A stretch of DNA of 64,000 nucleotides from Hydrogenophaga sp. (GCF_026125785.1 NZ_JAHCKL010000010.1:1-64000); one strand, 5' to 3'. Shown: positions 26,031 to 35,119, counted from the first letter of the stretch. The notes: generated from the sequence alone by a model not told the origin. Translations and numbers: made by a program.

Positions 26031-26996
26031 TCATCCGCCGAACTTCACCGGCGTAGTCTCCAGGATGCGCCGGATGCTGGCGTCCTCCCGTCTGGCCATC
26101 TGCATGACATCGGCTGCGGGGGTTGGCTTGAGAGACAGGCCTTGGGCGTGGAAGCGCTCGGCAAGTCCTGGCTCGGACAGTACCTTGCCCAGCGCGTCCT
26201 GCAGCCTGGCCATCACGTCTGCAGGGGTTCCAGCTGGCGCGAACATCGCGAAGGCAATCTCTTGCACGAAGCCCGGCACATGGCGACTGATGGGTTGACC
26301 TCCTGGAAACAGACTGGAGGGCTCCGCACTTGTCACGCCGATAACCTTTAGACGACCCGCCTTGAGGTGCTCCGCTGTCAAGGCCGATGGGGTATTGAAG
26401 TAGAACTTCACGTCGCCCGCCAGCACAGCCTGTACGGCGGGCGCGGCCCCCCGGTAGCCGATATAGACCAGATTCAAACGGGCCTCACGGGCCAGTAGTG
26501 CCGTCGTCACTTCGATGATCGGACCGGCGCCCGCGATGTCTACTCCCTTGGGCTGCTGGCGGGCCCAGGCCAGGAAACTGGGTACGTCGTCCGCTGGCAC
26601 GCTGGGATGCGCCAGGATCGCCAGGGGCGTCACACCGACGCCCATGATCGGCATGAGGCTGCTGAAAGGATCGAAGTTTTCGTCCTTGGTCACCAGCGGG
26701 ACCTGGACCAGACCGGTCACGGTAGAGTACAGCAGGTTGTAGCCATCGGCCGGTGAGCGTGCAGCGGCCAGGATGCCCACCGCCCCACCGCCCCCTGTAC
26801 GGTTCTCCACAATCACGGACTGCCCTAGTGTTGCGCCCATCTGCTGCGCCAAGTAGCGAGAGATGGCATCTCCAGGGCCTCCGGGGGCGAAGTTGTAGAT
26901 GAGTTTGATAGGGCGCACAGGGTACTGTTGCGCGTGGGCCAGCGGGGCCAATGCGGTCAACGACGAAGCGGCAATGATCTGGCGGCGGTTGAGCAT
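26031..26996 (-). CDS. Bug-family substrate-binding protein
   Basis: A 321-residue periplasmic protein with a signal peptide of about 22 residues (QIIAASSLTALAPLAHAQQ). IKLIYNFAPGGPGDAISRYL, VENRTGGGGAVGIL and IGYRGAAPAVQAV are Bug signatures. It most resembles the Bug gene at 47340 in this window (shared APGGPGDA, VENRTG and SPADGY blocks). It is the last gene of the dioxygenase / aldehyde dehydrogenase unit, 56 bases after the dehydrogenase. Its codons use more A and T than neighbours, a weak hint of separate origin. A GAGGAGA site is present. Confidence 0.92.
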   Translation of the reverse strand: MLNRRQIIAASSLTALAPLAHAQQYPVRPIKLIYNFAPGGPGDAISRYLAQQMGATLGQSVIVENRTGGGGAVGILAAARSPADGYNLLYSTVTGLVQVPLVTKDENFDPFSSLMPIMGVGVTPLAILAHPSVPADDVPSFLAWARQQPKGVDIAGAGPIIEVTTALLAREARLNLVYIGYRGAAPAVQAVLAGDVKFYFNTPSALTAEHLKAGRLKVIGVTSAEPSSLFPGGQPISRHVPGFVQEIAFAMFAPAGTPADVMARLQDALGKVLSEPGLAERFHAQGLSLKPTPAADVMQMARREDASIRRILETTPVKFGG

Positions 26997-27052
26997 GATC
27001 GTGGTCTCCTCTTTCTGGATGGGGTGAAATTCAGGGAACGCGCTGGCCGTGT

Positions 27053-28579
27053 TCAGCGTTTCTCAGGTGGGTTCTTGACCCATACGGCCTTGGTCTGGAG
27101 GTACTCCTCCATGTGCTCGGTGCCGGACTCGCGCCCGTAGCCGCTCATCTTGTAGCCCCCGAACGGCACCGCCGGGTCCATGGCCTGGTAGCAGTTCACC
27201 CACACCGAGCCCGTGCGCAAACCGCGCGAGACCCTCTGCGCATTGCCGATGTCCCTCGTCCACACCCCCGCACCCAGCCCGTAGGGCGTGTCGTTGCCCC
27301 GCCGGATCACTTCCTCGATGCTGTCGAACGGCATCGCCGAGATCACCGGCCCGAAGATCTCCTCCCGCGCGATCGCCATGCTGTCGGTCACGTTGGCGAA
27401 AATCGTCGGCGCCACGAAGTACCCATCGGCCAGCGCCCCCTCGGTGATGCGCTGACCGCCCGAGAGCGCCTGCGCCCCCTCGGCCTTGCCACTGGCCAGG
27501 TAGCCCGTCACCCGCTCCAACTGCGTGTCGCTCACCAGCGGACCGAGTTGCGTCTGCGGGTCCAGCGGGTCGCCCACGCGCAGCGTCTTGGCAAAGGCCG
27601 CCACGCGCTGCACGAATTCGTCGTGGATGCTGCGCTGCACGAACAGGCGCGTGCCCGCGCTGCAGATCTGCCCGGAGTTGTTGAACACCGCCATCGCCGC
27701 TCCCGGCACCGCCTGGTCTAGGTCGGCATCGGCGAAGACGATGTTGGGTGACTTGCCACCGAGTTCGACCGAGACGCGCTTCATGTTGCCCGCCGAGGCG
27801 CGCACGATGTGCTGCCCCACTTCGGTGGAGCCGGTGAAGGCGATCTTGTCCACCCCGGGGTGCGCGGAGAGCGCCGCGCCCGCTTCCCCGAAGCCGGTGA
27901 CGATGTTGACCACGCCAGCGGGCACGCCCGCCTCCAGGCACAGCTCTCCCAGGCGCAGCGGCGACAGCGGCGCCTGCTCGGCGGGCTTGAGCACCATGGT
28001 GCAGCCCGTGGCCAGCACCGGGGCGATCTTCCAGATGGCCAGACCCAGCGGGCCGTTCCAGGGGTTGATGGCCGCCACCACCCCCACCGGCTCCTTGAGG
28101 GTGTAGGAGAAGATGTCGCCGTCCACCGAGTTGTCGATGGTGTGGCCGTGCGTGGCCGTGGCCAGGCCCGCGTAGTAGCGCAGCAGCGCCACGCCGCGGC
28201 GCCGCGCGGCCGAGGTGCGGGCGATGGGGCCACCCATGTCCAGGGTGTCGATCAGGCACAGTTCGTCGAAGTGCTTCTCCACCAGATCGGCCAGGCGCAG
28301 CAGCACGGCCTGGCGGTCAAAGGGCTTGAAGCGGCTCCACGGGCCTTCTTCGAAGGCGCGCCGCGCAGCCGCCACCGCGCGGTCGATGTCTTCCCGACCG
28401 GCTTCGGCCACTTCGGCCAGAACCTTGCCCGTGCTCGGGTTGTAGGTCTTGAACGTCTTGCCAGAGACCGACGGCACCAGCTTGCCGTCGATCAGCAGCA
28501 GCTTGGCCTTGCCGTCGAGAAAGGCGGGAGGATGGACGCGGTACTGCACACGGGCCTCTTCGGTTAGGGATGTATGCAT
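27053..28579 (-). CDS. NAD-dependent aldehyde dehydrogenase
   Basis: A 508-residue ALDH-superfamily enzyme that oxidises an aldehyde to the acid. The catalytic Cys is C306 (NNSGQICSAGTR), the general base E272 (VSVELGGKSPN), and the NAD loop is FTGSTEVGQHI near 248. VAAINPWNGPL is the usual oxyanion Asn region. It lies 11 bases downstream of a TauD-type dioxygenase, so an aldehyde released by that oxygenase is a likely substrate (inference). The ATG at 28579 begins MHTSLTEEAR; longer frames extend into the dioxygenase gene. The Bug gene follows. Confidence 0.94.
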   Translation of the reverse strand: MHTSLTEEARVQYRVHPPAFLDGKAKLLLIDGKLVPSVSGKTFKTYNPSTGKVLAEVAEAGREDIDRAVAAARRAFEEGPWSRFKPFDRQAVLLRLADLVEKHFDELCLIDTLDMGGPIARTSAARRRGVALLRYYAGLATATHGHTIDNSVDGDIFSYTLKEPVGVVAAINPWNGPLGLAIWKIAPVLATGCTMVLKPAEQAPLSPLRLGELCLEAGVPAGVVNIVTGFGEAGAALSAHPGVDKIAFTGSTEVGQHIVRASAGNMKRVSVELGGKSPNIVFADADLDQAVPGAAMAVFNNSGQICSAGTRLFVQRSIHDEFVQRVAAFAKTLRVGDPLDPQTQLGPLVSDTQLERVTGYLASGKAEGAQALSGGQRITEGALADGYFVAPTIFANVTDSMAIAREEIFGPVISAMPFDSIEEVIRRGNDTPYGLGAGVWTRDIGNAQRVSRGLRTGSVWVNCYQAMDPAVPFGGYKMSGYGRESGTEHMEEYLQTKAVWVKNPPEKR

Positions 28580-28590
28580 GAAAGGCCCCG

Positions 28591-29541
28591 TCAATGCGGA
28601 CGGTCTCCGATGATGGTCGCACGCATCATGCTGCGGACGTTGGGGTAGTAATCCATGATGGCGTAGTGCTGGACCGACCGGTTGTCCCAGAACACGATCG
28701 TGTTCTTGCGCCACTGGATCCGCACCTGAAATTCAGGCGTGCGCGCCTGGCGCAGGAGAAAGGCAAAAAGGTCGCGCGCCTGGGTCGGCGCATCGCGGTT
28801 CCAAACCCCCTCATTGATTTGCCGGTAGTTGGCGAAATGGGTTGTGAAAGCCTCATTGACATAGAGGATCTTCTCGCCGGTCTCGGGATGGGTGCGCACC
28901 ACAGGATGCTCGACTGGGGGAATCTCTTCGCGCAGCTTGGCCCGGCCTTCAGACGTTGGCGTGCGGTTGGAGAAGACCACCGAAGCGTCGTGCATCGCGT
29001 TCAGGCCGATGAGCTTCTCCTTGACCGTATCGGGCAGGGATTCGTACGCGGCCACCATGTTCACAAAGATGGTGTCGCCGCCCACTTCCGGGCATTCGAC
29101 GCAGCGAAGCACCGAACCCATCGATGGCTCCGGATAGAACGACGTATCCGAGTGGTAAACGTTCTCGACGCCGACGTTGACGTCGTTGTGCACGAACGTC
29201 ACCAGTTCAGGATGGTCCGGATGGCGCTTGATGATCGGGTGCACTTCAAGTTTGCCGAAACGCCTGGCAAAGGCCACATGCTGCGCCGGCGTGACGTCCT
29301 GTTCGCGAAACACGAGCACCTTATGCCTTGCCAGCAGTTGGCGCAGCATCGCCACCTCCTGTTCATCGAATTCCGTCGCCAGGGAAATCCCGGAGAGTTC
29401 AAGACCCAGCGTGGGTGAAAGAAGCTTCCCCTGCCATGGGCCGAAGGAACCTCTGGCCATGGCAGGCGCTGGCGCTGTGCGGGGCGGCTTGGCCATCACG
29501 GCCACTGAGGGGTCTTTGGAAACTGCGCTCACGGTACTCAT
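28591..29541 (-). CDS. TauD/TfdA-family 2-oxoglutarate-dependent dioxygenase
   Basis: A 316-residue iron enzyme. The facial triad is H130-x-D132 (NVYHSDTSF) and H292 (SVQHYAIMD), with R307 (MMRATI) for 2-oxoglutarate. Family members hydroxylate substrates so that they fall apart (taurine, 2,4-D, alkyl sulfates); the product is often an aldehyde, matching the downstream aldehyde dehydrogenase. The substrate here is unknown. About 30 residues of unstructured N-terminus precede the domain. The ATG at 29541 has CAGGAGC in front. It is divergent from a TetR regulator across a 132-base AT-rich control region. Confidence 0.92.
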   Translation of the reverse strand: MSTVSAVSKDPSVAVMAKPPRTAPAPAMARGSFGPWQGKLLSPTLGLELSGISLATEFDEQEVAMLRQLLARHKVLVFREQDVTPAQHVAFARRFGKLEVHPIIKRHPDHPELVTFVHNDVNVGVENVYHSDTSFYPEPSMGSVLRCVECPEVGGDTIFVNMVAAYESLPDTVKEKLIGLNAMHDASVVFSNRTPTSEGRAKLREEIPPVEHPVVRTHPETGEKILYVNEAFTTHFANYRQINEGVWNRDAPTQARDLFAFLLRQARTPEFQVRIQWRKNTIVFWDNRSVQHYAIMDYYPNVRSMMRATIIGDRPH

Positions 29542-29569
29542 GTGTGCTCCTGAAGGTTTTGATAAAAAT

Positions 29570-29583
29570 AGAATTGTTATTCT
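29570..29583. promoter_or_regulatory. AT-rich dyad in the TauD-TetR control region
   Basis: AGAAT-TGTT-ATTCT is a perfect inverted repeat, followed by CTGATTTTATTTTCAG (29582-29597), a second short dyad. Both lie between the divergent dioxygenase and TetR genes in a strikingly AT-rich patch, as expected for a TetR operator. Confidence 0.45.
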
Positions 29584-29606
29584 GATTTTATTTTCAGAAA
29601 TATCAA

Positions 29607-29617
29607 TGGTCCTTCCA
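29607..29617. promoter_or_regulatory. Operator-like motif TGGAAGGACCA (2 of 8)
   Basis: Read on the minus strand. One mismatch to TGGTNNGACCA. It lies 65 bases upstream of the dioxygenase start and 57 before the TetR start. Confidence 0.4.
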
Positions 29618-29673
29618 ATAGGGTTTTCACCAAGTCCAGCCCGCCACGAACACAAGGCTAAAGTAGCGCCACC

Positions 29674-30399
29674 ATGAAGACAGGCAAAAACGCTCCAAGA
29701 GCACGCGAAACCGCCAAAACGCGTACGGCGCCGGCGATCGATCACCAACTGCTTGGAAGCCTGCGCGACTGGATAGCGCAAGGACGGCTGCCCGAACTCA
29801 ACCCAACGCAGCAGGACCGCAGCCTGCGCACGGCGCTGGCCATGATCGAGGCGGGCCGGACCCTGCTCAGGGACCGTTCACTCGAAGATCTTTCGGTGGA
29901 AGCGGTGTGCCGCGCCGCGGGTACGACCGTAGGCGCCTTCTACGGAAGGTTCGAGAACAAGCAGGCTTTCTTTCTCACCATGGAACGCGTGCAAACCATG
30001 CAATCCGAAGCCGTACTGGCCGACTTCGCGGCCAGGCACGTGATCGGCAAGACCCGCCTGGACGATCTCTGCCAGGACATGGTGCACCTCACCGTGCAGG
30101 GTTTTCGCTCCAACGTTGGTGTACTGCGCGCTGCCCTGCAGCACACCAAGGAGGGCATGTGGGATCTCTTCAAGGCTTCCGGCGACCGCTACCGCGCCGC
30201 GCTCACCGTGCGAATGAAGCCACTGCTCACCCACCTTCCACCGAAGGAGCGAGAACTGCGGATCCTCTTCGCCTACCAGGCCCTTGCAGGCACGCTGGTG
30301 CACGCCACGCTGAACAACCCCGGACCGCTCCTCCTGGAGGACGAGGCTTTGATCACCGAACTGGCGCGCATGGTCAAGACCTACCTCAAGGCACCTTGA
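29674..30399 (+). CDS. TetR-family transcriptional regulator
   Basis: A 241-residue repressor-type protein. The DNA-binding helix-turn-helix is at about 72-96 (LSVEAVCRAAGTTVGAFYGRFENK), after an unusually long N-terminal arm of about 45 residues. The C-terminal helices would bind the effector. It is divergent from the dioxygenase operon and most likely controls it and itself through the dyads between them. Its 3' end overlaps the convergent aldo/keto reductase gene by 14 bases. Confidence 0.92.
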   Translation: MKTGKNAPRARETAKTRTAPAIDHQLLGSLRDWIAQGRLPELNPTQQDRSLRTALAMIEAGRTLLRDRSLEDLSVEAVCRAAGTTVGAFYGRFENKQAFFLTMERVQTMQSEAVLADFAARHVIGKTRLDDLCQDMVHLTVQGFRSNVGVLRAALQHTKEGMWDLFKASGDRYRAALTVRMKPLLTHLPPKERELRILFAYQALAGTLVHATLNNPGPLLLEDEALITELARMVKTYLKAP

Positions 30400-31351
30400 G
30401 ATCGGACGCCTGGTCCAGCGCGTTCACGTCCTCGGCATTCAGCTTCAGCGACACCGCGCTCACGAGGTCCTTGAGCTGTTCCAGCGTGGTCGCGCTGGCG
30501 ATGGGCGCGGTGATGCCAGGCTTGGCAAGCTGCCAGGCAATGGCCACCTGGGCCGGCGCGCAACCGTGGCGGGCGGCCACGGTGTCCAGCGCGTCCAGAA
30601 TCGCCAGGCCGCGCGGATTGAGGTACTTGCCAATGGTGCTGGTGCCGCGCGCGCTCTTGGCGGCGTCCTCGGGCTTGCGGTACTTGCCGCTGAGGAAACC
30701 GGCGGCCAGCGCGTAGAACGTCAACACACCCACGCCGTGCGCCTGGCAGACCGGCAACAGATCGGTCTCGAATCCCTGACGGTCGTAGAGGTTGTAGAGC
30801 GGCTGCAAGGTCTCGTAGCGCGGCAGCCCGAGGCGCTCGCTCTCCGCCAGCGCCTGGCTCAGGCGGGCACCGCTGTAGTTGGAGGCACCGATGGCGCGCA
30901 CCTTGCCCTCGCGGATCAGGTCGGCAAAGGCACCCAGTGTGTCGGCCAGCGGCGTGTCGGCATCGTCGTCGTGCGACTGGTAGAGGTCGATGCGGTCGGT
31001 CTTCAGGCGTTGGAGGGAAGCTTCGACAGCCTGGCGGATGTAGGCGGGGCGCAGTCCCTTCTTGTCCGGTCCCATGGGTTTGCCGACCTTGGTGGCGATC
31101 ACGACCTTGTCGCGCTTGCCGCTGGCCTGCAACCAGTTGCCGATGATGGTCTCGGATTCACCACCCTGGTTGCCAGGCGCCCAGCTCGAATAGACGTCGG
31201 CGGTGTCGATGAGGTTGAAGCCGGCATCGACCCAGGCGTCCAGCAGACGGAAGGACTGCGCCTGATCCACGGTCCAGCCGAAGACATTGCCCCCAAAGGC
31301 AAGGGGCATGACCTGAATGCCGGAACGGCCGAGCGAACGGGTGGAGACCAT
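30386..31351 (-). CDS. Aldo/keto reductase
   Basis: A 321-residue TIM-barrel oxidoreductase. The catalytic tetrad is D49 and Y54 (LIDTADVYSSW), K88 (ATKVG) and H127 (YQSHDDD). The NADPH-binding end is ITAPIASATTLEQLKDL near 285. It interconverts carbonyl and alcohol groups; the substrate is unknown. The ATG at 31351 is preceded by AAGGAGG. It lies 38 bases downstream of the SDR gene on the same strand and is probably cotranscribed with it. Confidence 0.93.
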   Translation of the reverse strand: MVSTRSLGRSGIQVMPLAFGGNVFGWTVDQAQSFRLLDAWVDAGFNLIDTADVYSSWAPGNQGGESETIIGNWLQASGKRDKVVIATKVGKPMGPDKKGLRPAYIRQAVEASLQRLKTDRIDLYQSHDDDADTPLADTLGAFADLIREGKVRAIGASNYSGARLSQALAESERLGLPRYETLQPLYNLYDRQGFETDLLPVCQAHGVGVLTFYALAAGFLSGKYRKPEDAAKSARGTSTIGKYLNPRGLAILDALDTVAARHGCAPAQVAIAWQLAKPGITAPIASATTLEQLKDLVSAVSLKLNAEDVNALDQASDLKVP

Positions 31352-31389
31352 GGCGCAATACCTCCTTGGGATGTAACGGGAGGCCGAGC

Positions 31390-32094
31390 TTAGCTCAGAC
31401 CCGACACCGGCACACTGGCGCCGTGAATATCCCTCGCGGCATCCGAGGCCAGGAAAGCGATGACGCCTGCCAGCGATGCAGGCGATACCCACCGGGAGGG
31501 GTCCGCCTTGGGCATGTCCTTGCGGTTCTCCGGCGTGTCGATGATGCTGGGCAGCACACAGTTGACGTTGATGCCGCGCTCACGCAACTCGGCCGACATC
31601 GACTCCGTCAACCGCGCCACCGCGCTCTTGGATGCCGCATAGGCCCCCATGTTCGCACCGCCCTTGCCCGCCGCACCGGCACCGATGTTCACGATGCGGC
31701 CGCCACCTGCGGCCAGCATCGCGGGCACCACGGCGCGCGCGGTGTGCAGCACCGAGCGCACGTTGAGCCCCATGAGGAAATCCCAGGTGCCGTCCGACGT
31801 TTCGTGCACCGGCTCACCCATGCGGAAGCCGCCTGCCAGGTTGCAGAGCACGTCGATGCGGCCGAAGCGCTGCAAGGCCTGCTGCACCGCACTCTGCACG
31901 GACGCCGCGTCCAGCAGGTTGGCGGCCAGGCTGAGCTGGCGTTCGCCATCCGTGCCGAACACGCTGTTGAGCTGCGCCTGTTCTCGATCCAGCAGGACCA
32001 AGGTCCAACCATTTGAGGAAAACATCTGGGCAACCGCTTTTCCGAGATTGCCGCAAGCACCGGTGATCAGGACAGTTTGCATATCTTTTTTCAT
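31390..32094 (-). CDS. Short-chain dehydrogenase/reductase (SDR)
   Basis: A 234-residue classical-type SDR. The cofactor loop is TGACGNLGKAVA near residue 11, NLAGG replaces the usual NNAG near 85, the active-site Tyr/Lys pair is YAASKSAVARL near 150, and VNCVLPSIIDT follows. It oxidises or reduces a hydroxyl/carbonyl group. The ATG at 32094 lies where transcription should start from the mapped -10, so the message may be leaderless. An in-frame ATG four codons later (32082) is an alternative. The operator motif lies 13 bases upstream. Confidence 0.9.
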   Translation of the reverse strand: MKKDMQTVLITGACGNLGKAVAQMFSSNGWTLVLLDREQAQLNSVFGTDGERQLSLAANLLDAASVQSAVQQALQRFGRIDVLCNLAGGFRMGEPVHETSDGTWDFLMGLNVRSVLHTARAVVPAMLAAGGGRIVNIGAGAAGKGGANMGAYAASKSAVARLTESMSAELRERGINVNCVLPSIIDTPENRKDMPKADPSRWVSPASLAGVIAFLASDAARDIHGASVPVSGLS

Positions 32095-32100
32095 TCAACT

Positions 32101-32130
32101 AGTATATGGTCTTACCATTCTTTGAGCCAA
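32101..32130 (-). promoter_or_regulatory. Minus-strand promoter with operator in its spacer
   Basis: Reading the minus strand: -35 TTGGCT (32130-32125), 18-base spacer, -10 TATACT (32106-32101). The spacer contains TGGTAAGACCA. Transcription would start at about 32094, on the ATG of the SDR gene. Confidence 0.55.
32107..32117. promoter_or_regulatory. Operator-like motif TGGTAAGACCA (3 of 8, exact)
   Basis: An exact match on the minus strand to TGGTNNGACCA, the pattern bound by FadR/PdhR-type GntR regulators. The 12-mer TGGTAAGACCAT is identical to the copy at 63642 and has the same position relative to -10 and -35. Confidence 0.6.
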
Positions 32131-32207
32131 GCACAGGCAAGCCTTGGATCAGGATGGGGTCGCCATTATTCAACGCCCCGTCCGATTCGGTTGGCAATAT
32201 TCAAATT

Positions 32208-32242
32208 GTTGCAATGTCAACCTATTATGTTGACATTGCAAC
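32208..32242. promoter_or_regulatory. Perfect 14-base inverted repeat in the amidohydrolase promoter
   Basis: GTTGCAATGTCAAC, spacer CTATTAT, GTTGACATTGCAAC. Each arm is itself a dyad (GTTG-N6-CAAC). The right arm contains a perfect TTGACA -35 (32230-32235). It is most likely a double operator for a dimeric repressor or activator; as RNA it would form a 14-base-pair stem only if transcribed from further upstream. Confidence 0.65.
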
Positions 32243-32258
32243 CTGATGCAGCGAGAAT
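32230..32258 (+). promoter_or_regulatory. Candidate promoter of the amidohydrolase/Bug operon
   Basis: TTGACA (32230-32235), 17-base spacer, GAGAAT (32253-32258), predicting a leader of about 77 bases before the ATG at 32342. Confidence 0.5.
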
Positions 32259-32341
32259 CCCGTACCTCGCGGGGCATGCGGCGCGTCTGCGCCAGAGGCC
32301 CTCCGCGCGGTGGAGACAAGATTTCAGAAGGACGAACGACG

Positions 32342-34063
32342 ATGAGCAGCACCTTGGACCTGGTGATTCGTGGCGGCGCGGTGGCAGACGGCCTGGGCGG
32401 CCCACTGGTGCAAGCCGACGTGGCGATCGACAAAGGCGTGATCGTGCAAGTGGGCAAGGTGACGGCCCAGGGCCGCGAGGAAATCGACGCACGGCACCAC
32501 ATGGTGGCGCCGGGTTTCGTCGACATCCACACCCACTACGATGGCCAGGCCGTCTGGGACCAGCGCTTCGCGCCATCCAGCTGGCACGGCGTGACCACCG
32601 CCGTCATGGGCAACTGCGGCGTGGGTTTCGCGCCCGTGCGCAAGCAGGATCGCGACCGCCTCATCGACCTGATGGAAGGGGTGGAGGACATCCCTGGCGT
32701 GGCGCTGCAGGAAGGCCTGGACTGGGCCTGGGAGAGTTTCTCCGACTACCTGGATGCGCTGGAGCGCAAGCCGCACGACATCGACTTCGGCGCCCAGCTT
32801 CCCCACGCCGCCTTGCGCGTGTACGTGATGGGCGAGCGCGCCTCGCGGCTCGAAATAGCCACCGCCGAGGACCGTGCCCGCATGCGGACACTGACCACCG
32901 AGGCCATGCGCGCCGGCGCGATCGGCTTCTCCACCTCGCGCTCGATCAACCACAAATCCATCAAGGGCACGCCCACCCCCACGCTCAAGGCGTCGGAAGA
33001 AGAGCTGATGGCCATCGCCATGGGCGTGAAGGACGCCGGGCGCGGCGTGCTGCAGATGATCACCGACTTCGACGGCGAGGACGTGGACGGCGAGTTCCAG
33101 CTCATGCGCCGCCTGACGGAGGCCTCCGGCCGGCCGCTGTCGTTCTCGCTGATGCAGAAACACAAGAACCCGCGCGGCTGGCAGCGCATCCTGGAGCTCA
33201 CGCGCCAGGCCAACCAGGACGGCCTGCGCATGCTGGCCCAGGTGGCACCGCGCGGCGTGGGCATCATGCTGGGCCTGCAGGGCAGCCGCAACGTGTTCTC
33301 CGAGTGCCCCAGCTACCAGGCGATTGCCGAGCTGCCTTTCGCCGAGCGCGTGGCCCGCATGCGGCAGCCCGAGGTGCGTGCCGCCTTGTTGCGGGAGCTG
33401 CCGCACAGCGGCAAGACGCCGCTGGGCATGCGCCTGGTGGAGTTCACCAACATCTTCGCTTTCGGCAATCCGCCCGAGTACGACCCCGGCCCGGAGAAGT
33501 CGGTGGCCGCCATCGCCGCACGCGAGGGCCGCGAACCGGGCGAAGTGGCGTACGACCTGATGATGGCCGACGACGGTCACGGCATGCTGTACTCGCCCTT
33601 TGCCAACTACGCGGACCGCAGCCTGGATGCTTGCGGCGACATGATCGCGCACCCGGACACCGTGATCGGCCTGGGTGATGGCGGAGCGCACGTGGGCCTG
33701 GTCTGTGACTCCAGCTTCCAGACCTTCGTGCTCAGCCACTGGGGCGGCGAGAAGGGCCGCTTCGACCTGCCCTGGCTGATCAAGCGCCAGTCGCACGACA
33801 CCGCTCGCGCGGTTGGCCTGAGCGACCGTGGCGTGATCGCACCCGGCATGAAGGCCGACATCAATGTGCTCAACCCGGATGCGCTGGGCATGGCCGTGCC
33901 GCACATGCAGTTCGACCTGCCTGCCGGAGGCCGCCGCCTCATGCAGCGCGCCCAGGGCTATGCCGCGACCATCGTGTCGGGCACGCCGGTGTACCGCCAT
34001 GGCGAAGCCACCGGCGCCCTGCCTGGCCGCCTGGTGCGCGGCCCCCAGAACGCACCGGCCTGA
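32342..34063 (+). CDS. N-acyl-D-amino-acid deacylase family amidohydrolase (copy 1)
   Basis: A 573-residue metal-dependent amidohydrolase. The zinc motif is H63-x-H65 ([12 protein letters not shown]), followed by [10 protein letters not shown] (the Cys that bridges metal in D-aminoacylases). Two further His lie in SINHKSIKG and [10 protein letters not shown], and the catalytic Asp is in LGDGGAHVG near 445. The family hydrolyses N-acyl-D-amino acids, hydantoins and related cyclic amides; the real substrate is unknown. Copy 2 (35120) is closely similar along its length. The ATG follows AGAAGGA. It opens a plus-strand operon and is followed by a Bug gene after 62 bases. Confidence 0.87.
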   Translation: MSSTLDLVIRGGAVADGLGGPLVQADVAIDKGVIVQVGKVTAQGREEIDARHHMVAPGFVDIHTHYDGQAVWDQRFAPSSWHGVTTAVMGNCGVGFAPVRKQDRDRLIDLMEGVEDIPGVALQEGLDWAWESFSDYLDALERKPHDIDFGAQLPHAALRVYVMGERASRLEIATAEDRARMRTLTTEAMRAGAIGFSTSRSINHKSIKGTPTPTLKASEEELMAIAMGVKDAGRGVLQMITDFDGEDVDGEFQLMRRLTEASGRPLSFSLMQKHKNPRGWQRILELTRQANQDGLRMLAQVAPRGVGIMLGLQGSRNVFSECPSYQAIAELPFAERVARMRQPEVRAALLRELPHSGKTPLGMRLVEFTNIFAFGNPPEYDPGPEKSVAAIAAREGREPGEVAYDLMMADDGHGMLYSPFANYADRSLDACGDMIAHPDTVIGLGDGGAHVGLVCDSSFQTFVLSHWGGEKGRFDLPWLIKRQSHDTARAVGLSDRGVIAPGMKADINVLNPDALGMAVPHMQFDLPAGGRRLMQRAQGYAATIVSGTPVYRHGEATGALPGRLVRGPQNAPA

Positions 34064-34071
34064 GTGCGCGC

Positions 34072-34091
34072 GACCCGTTCGCGGACGGGTC
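34072..34091 (+). other. Intercistronic hairpin, amidohydrolase 1 to Bug
   Basis: GACCCGT, loop TCGCGG, ACGGGTC: a perfect 7-base-pair stem in the junction before the Bug gene. It may act as an RNA-stability element. The second module has a hairpin in the same place. Confidence 0.45.
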
Positions 34092-34125
34092 TCTTCGCGA
34101 CCACGACAACGACAGGAGACACACC

Positions 34126-35109
34126 ATGACATCCCTACGCTTCCTGCGCCGCACGGCATGGGCCGCGCTGCTTTCGCTGGCAGCCGCCTGGCATGCCCCC
34201 GCCCTGGCCGAATGGCCGGAAAAACCGGTCCGCATGGTGTGGCCTTTCGCCGCTGGCGGCCTGGGCGCCAACCTGGCGCGCATCCTGGCAGAAGGCCTGC
34301 AACAACAACTGGGTCAGCCGGTGTATGTGGATGCCAAGCCCGGCGGCGGTGGCGTGGTGGCGTTCCAGCTCACCAAGCAGGCGGAGCCGGACGGCTACAC
34401 CATCATGCTCGGCACCAACAGCACATCCACGCTGCTGCCCTCCATCCAGAAGAACCTGCCCTTCGACCCGAGCAAGGACTTCGAGCACGTGGCCATGGTC
34501 TACGTGGGTGGCAATGCGGTGGTGGTGCGCGCGGACAGCCCGATCAAGGACTTCGCCGACCTGCGCGCGCAAGCCAAGGCCAACCCCGGCAAGCTGAACT
34601 TCGGCTCGGCGGGCAACGGCACCACCTACCACCTGATGCCCTCCATGTTCGATCTGCTCAACGGCTCGAAGATGGTTCACGTCCCGTACAAGGGCGGGGC
34701 CCCAGCCTACATGGGCCTGCTGGGCGGCGAGGTGTCGGTGGTCTTCGGCGACCTGTCGTCCCTGCCACACGTGCGCGCGGGCAAGATGCGCGCCCTGGCC
34801 GTGATGAGCCCCAAGCGCCTGGAAGCAGCGCCCGAGATCCCCACCACCGCCGAGCTGGGCATGCCGGATCTGGTGATGGAGTCGTTCTACGGCATCTTCG
34901 CCCCGCTGGGCACGCCCAAGCCCATCCTGGACAAGCTGAACAAGGCCACCATCGCCGTGTTGGGCATGCCGTCCACGCAGGCTCAGCTCAAGACGCTGAT
35001 GATGGAAGCCGCCCCGGACCAGAGCCCCAAGTATTTCGCCGACAAGATCAAGTCCGAAACCGCCCGCTGGCGGCCGGTGATCGAGAAGGCTGGCATCACC
35101 GCAGAATAA
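34126..35109 (+). CDS. Bug-family substrate-binding protein
   Basis: A 327-residue periplasmic protein with a signal peptide ending near residue 28 (WAALLSLAAAWHAPALAEW). Bug signatures are VRMVWPFAAGGLGANLARIL, VDAKPGGGGVVAFQ and VPYKGGAPAYMGLLGGEV. It is very similar to the Bug protein at 36919, including the unusual AAGGLGANLAR ligand loop, so both may bind the same kind of compound. It lies between two amidohydrolase genes, which suggests import of the amidohydrolase substrate (inference). AGGAGA precedes the ATG. Confidence 0.93.
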   Translation: MTSLRFLRRTAWAALLSLAAAWHAPALAEWPEKPVRMVWPFAAGGLGANLARILAEGLQQQLGQPVYVDAKPGGGGVVAFQLTKQAEPDGYTIMLGTNSTSTLLPSIQKNLPFDPSKDFEHVAMVYVGGNAVVVRADSPIKDFADLRAQAKANPGKLNFGSAGNGTTYHLMPSMFDLLNGSKMVHVPYKGGAPAYMGLLGGEVSVVFGDLSSLPHVRAGKMRALAVMSPKRLEAAPEIPTTAELGMPDLVMESFYGIFAPLGTPKPILDKLNKATIAVLGMPSTQAQLKTLMMEAAPDQSPKYFADKIKSETARWRPVIEKAGITAE

Positions 35110-35119
35110 GGATTCCCGC

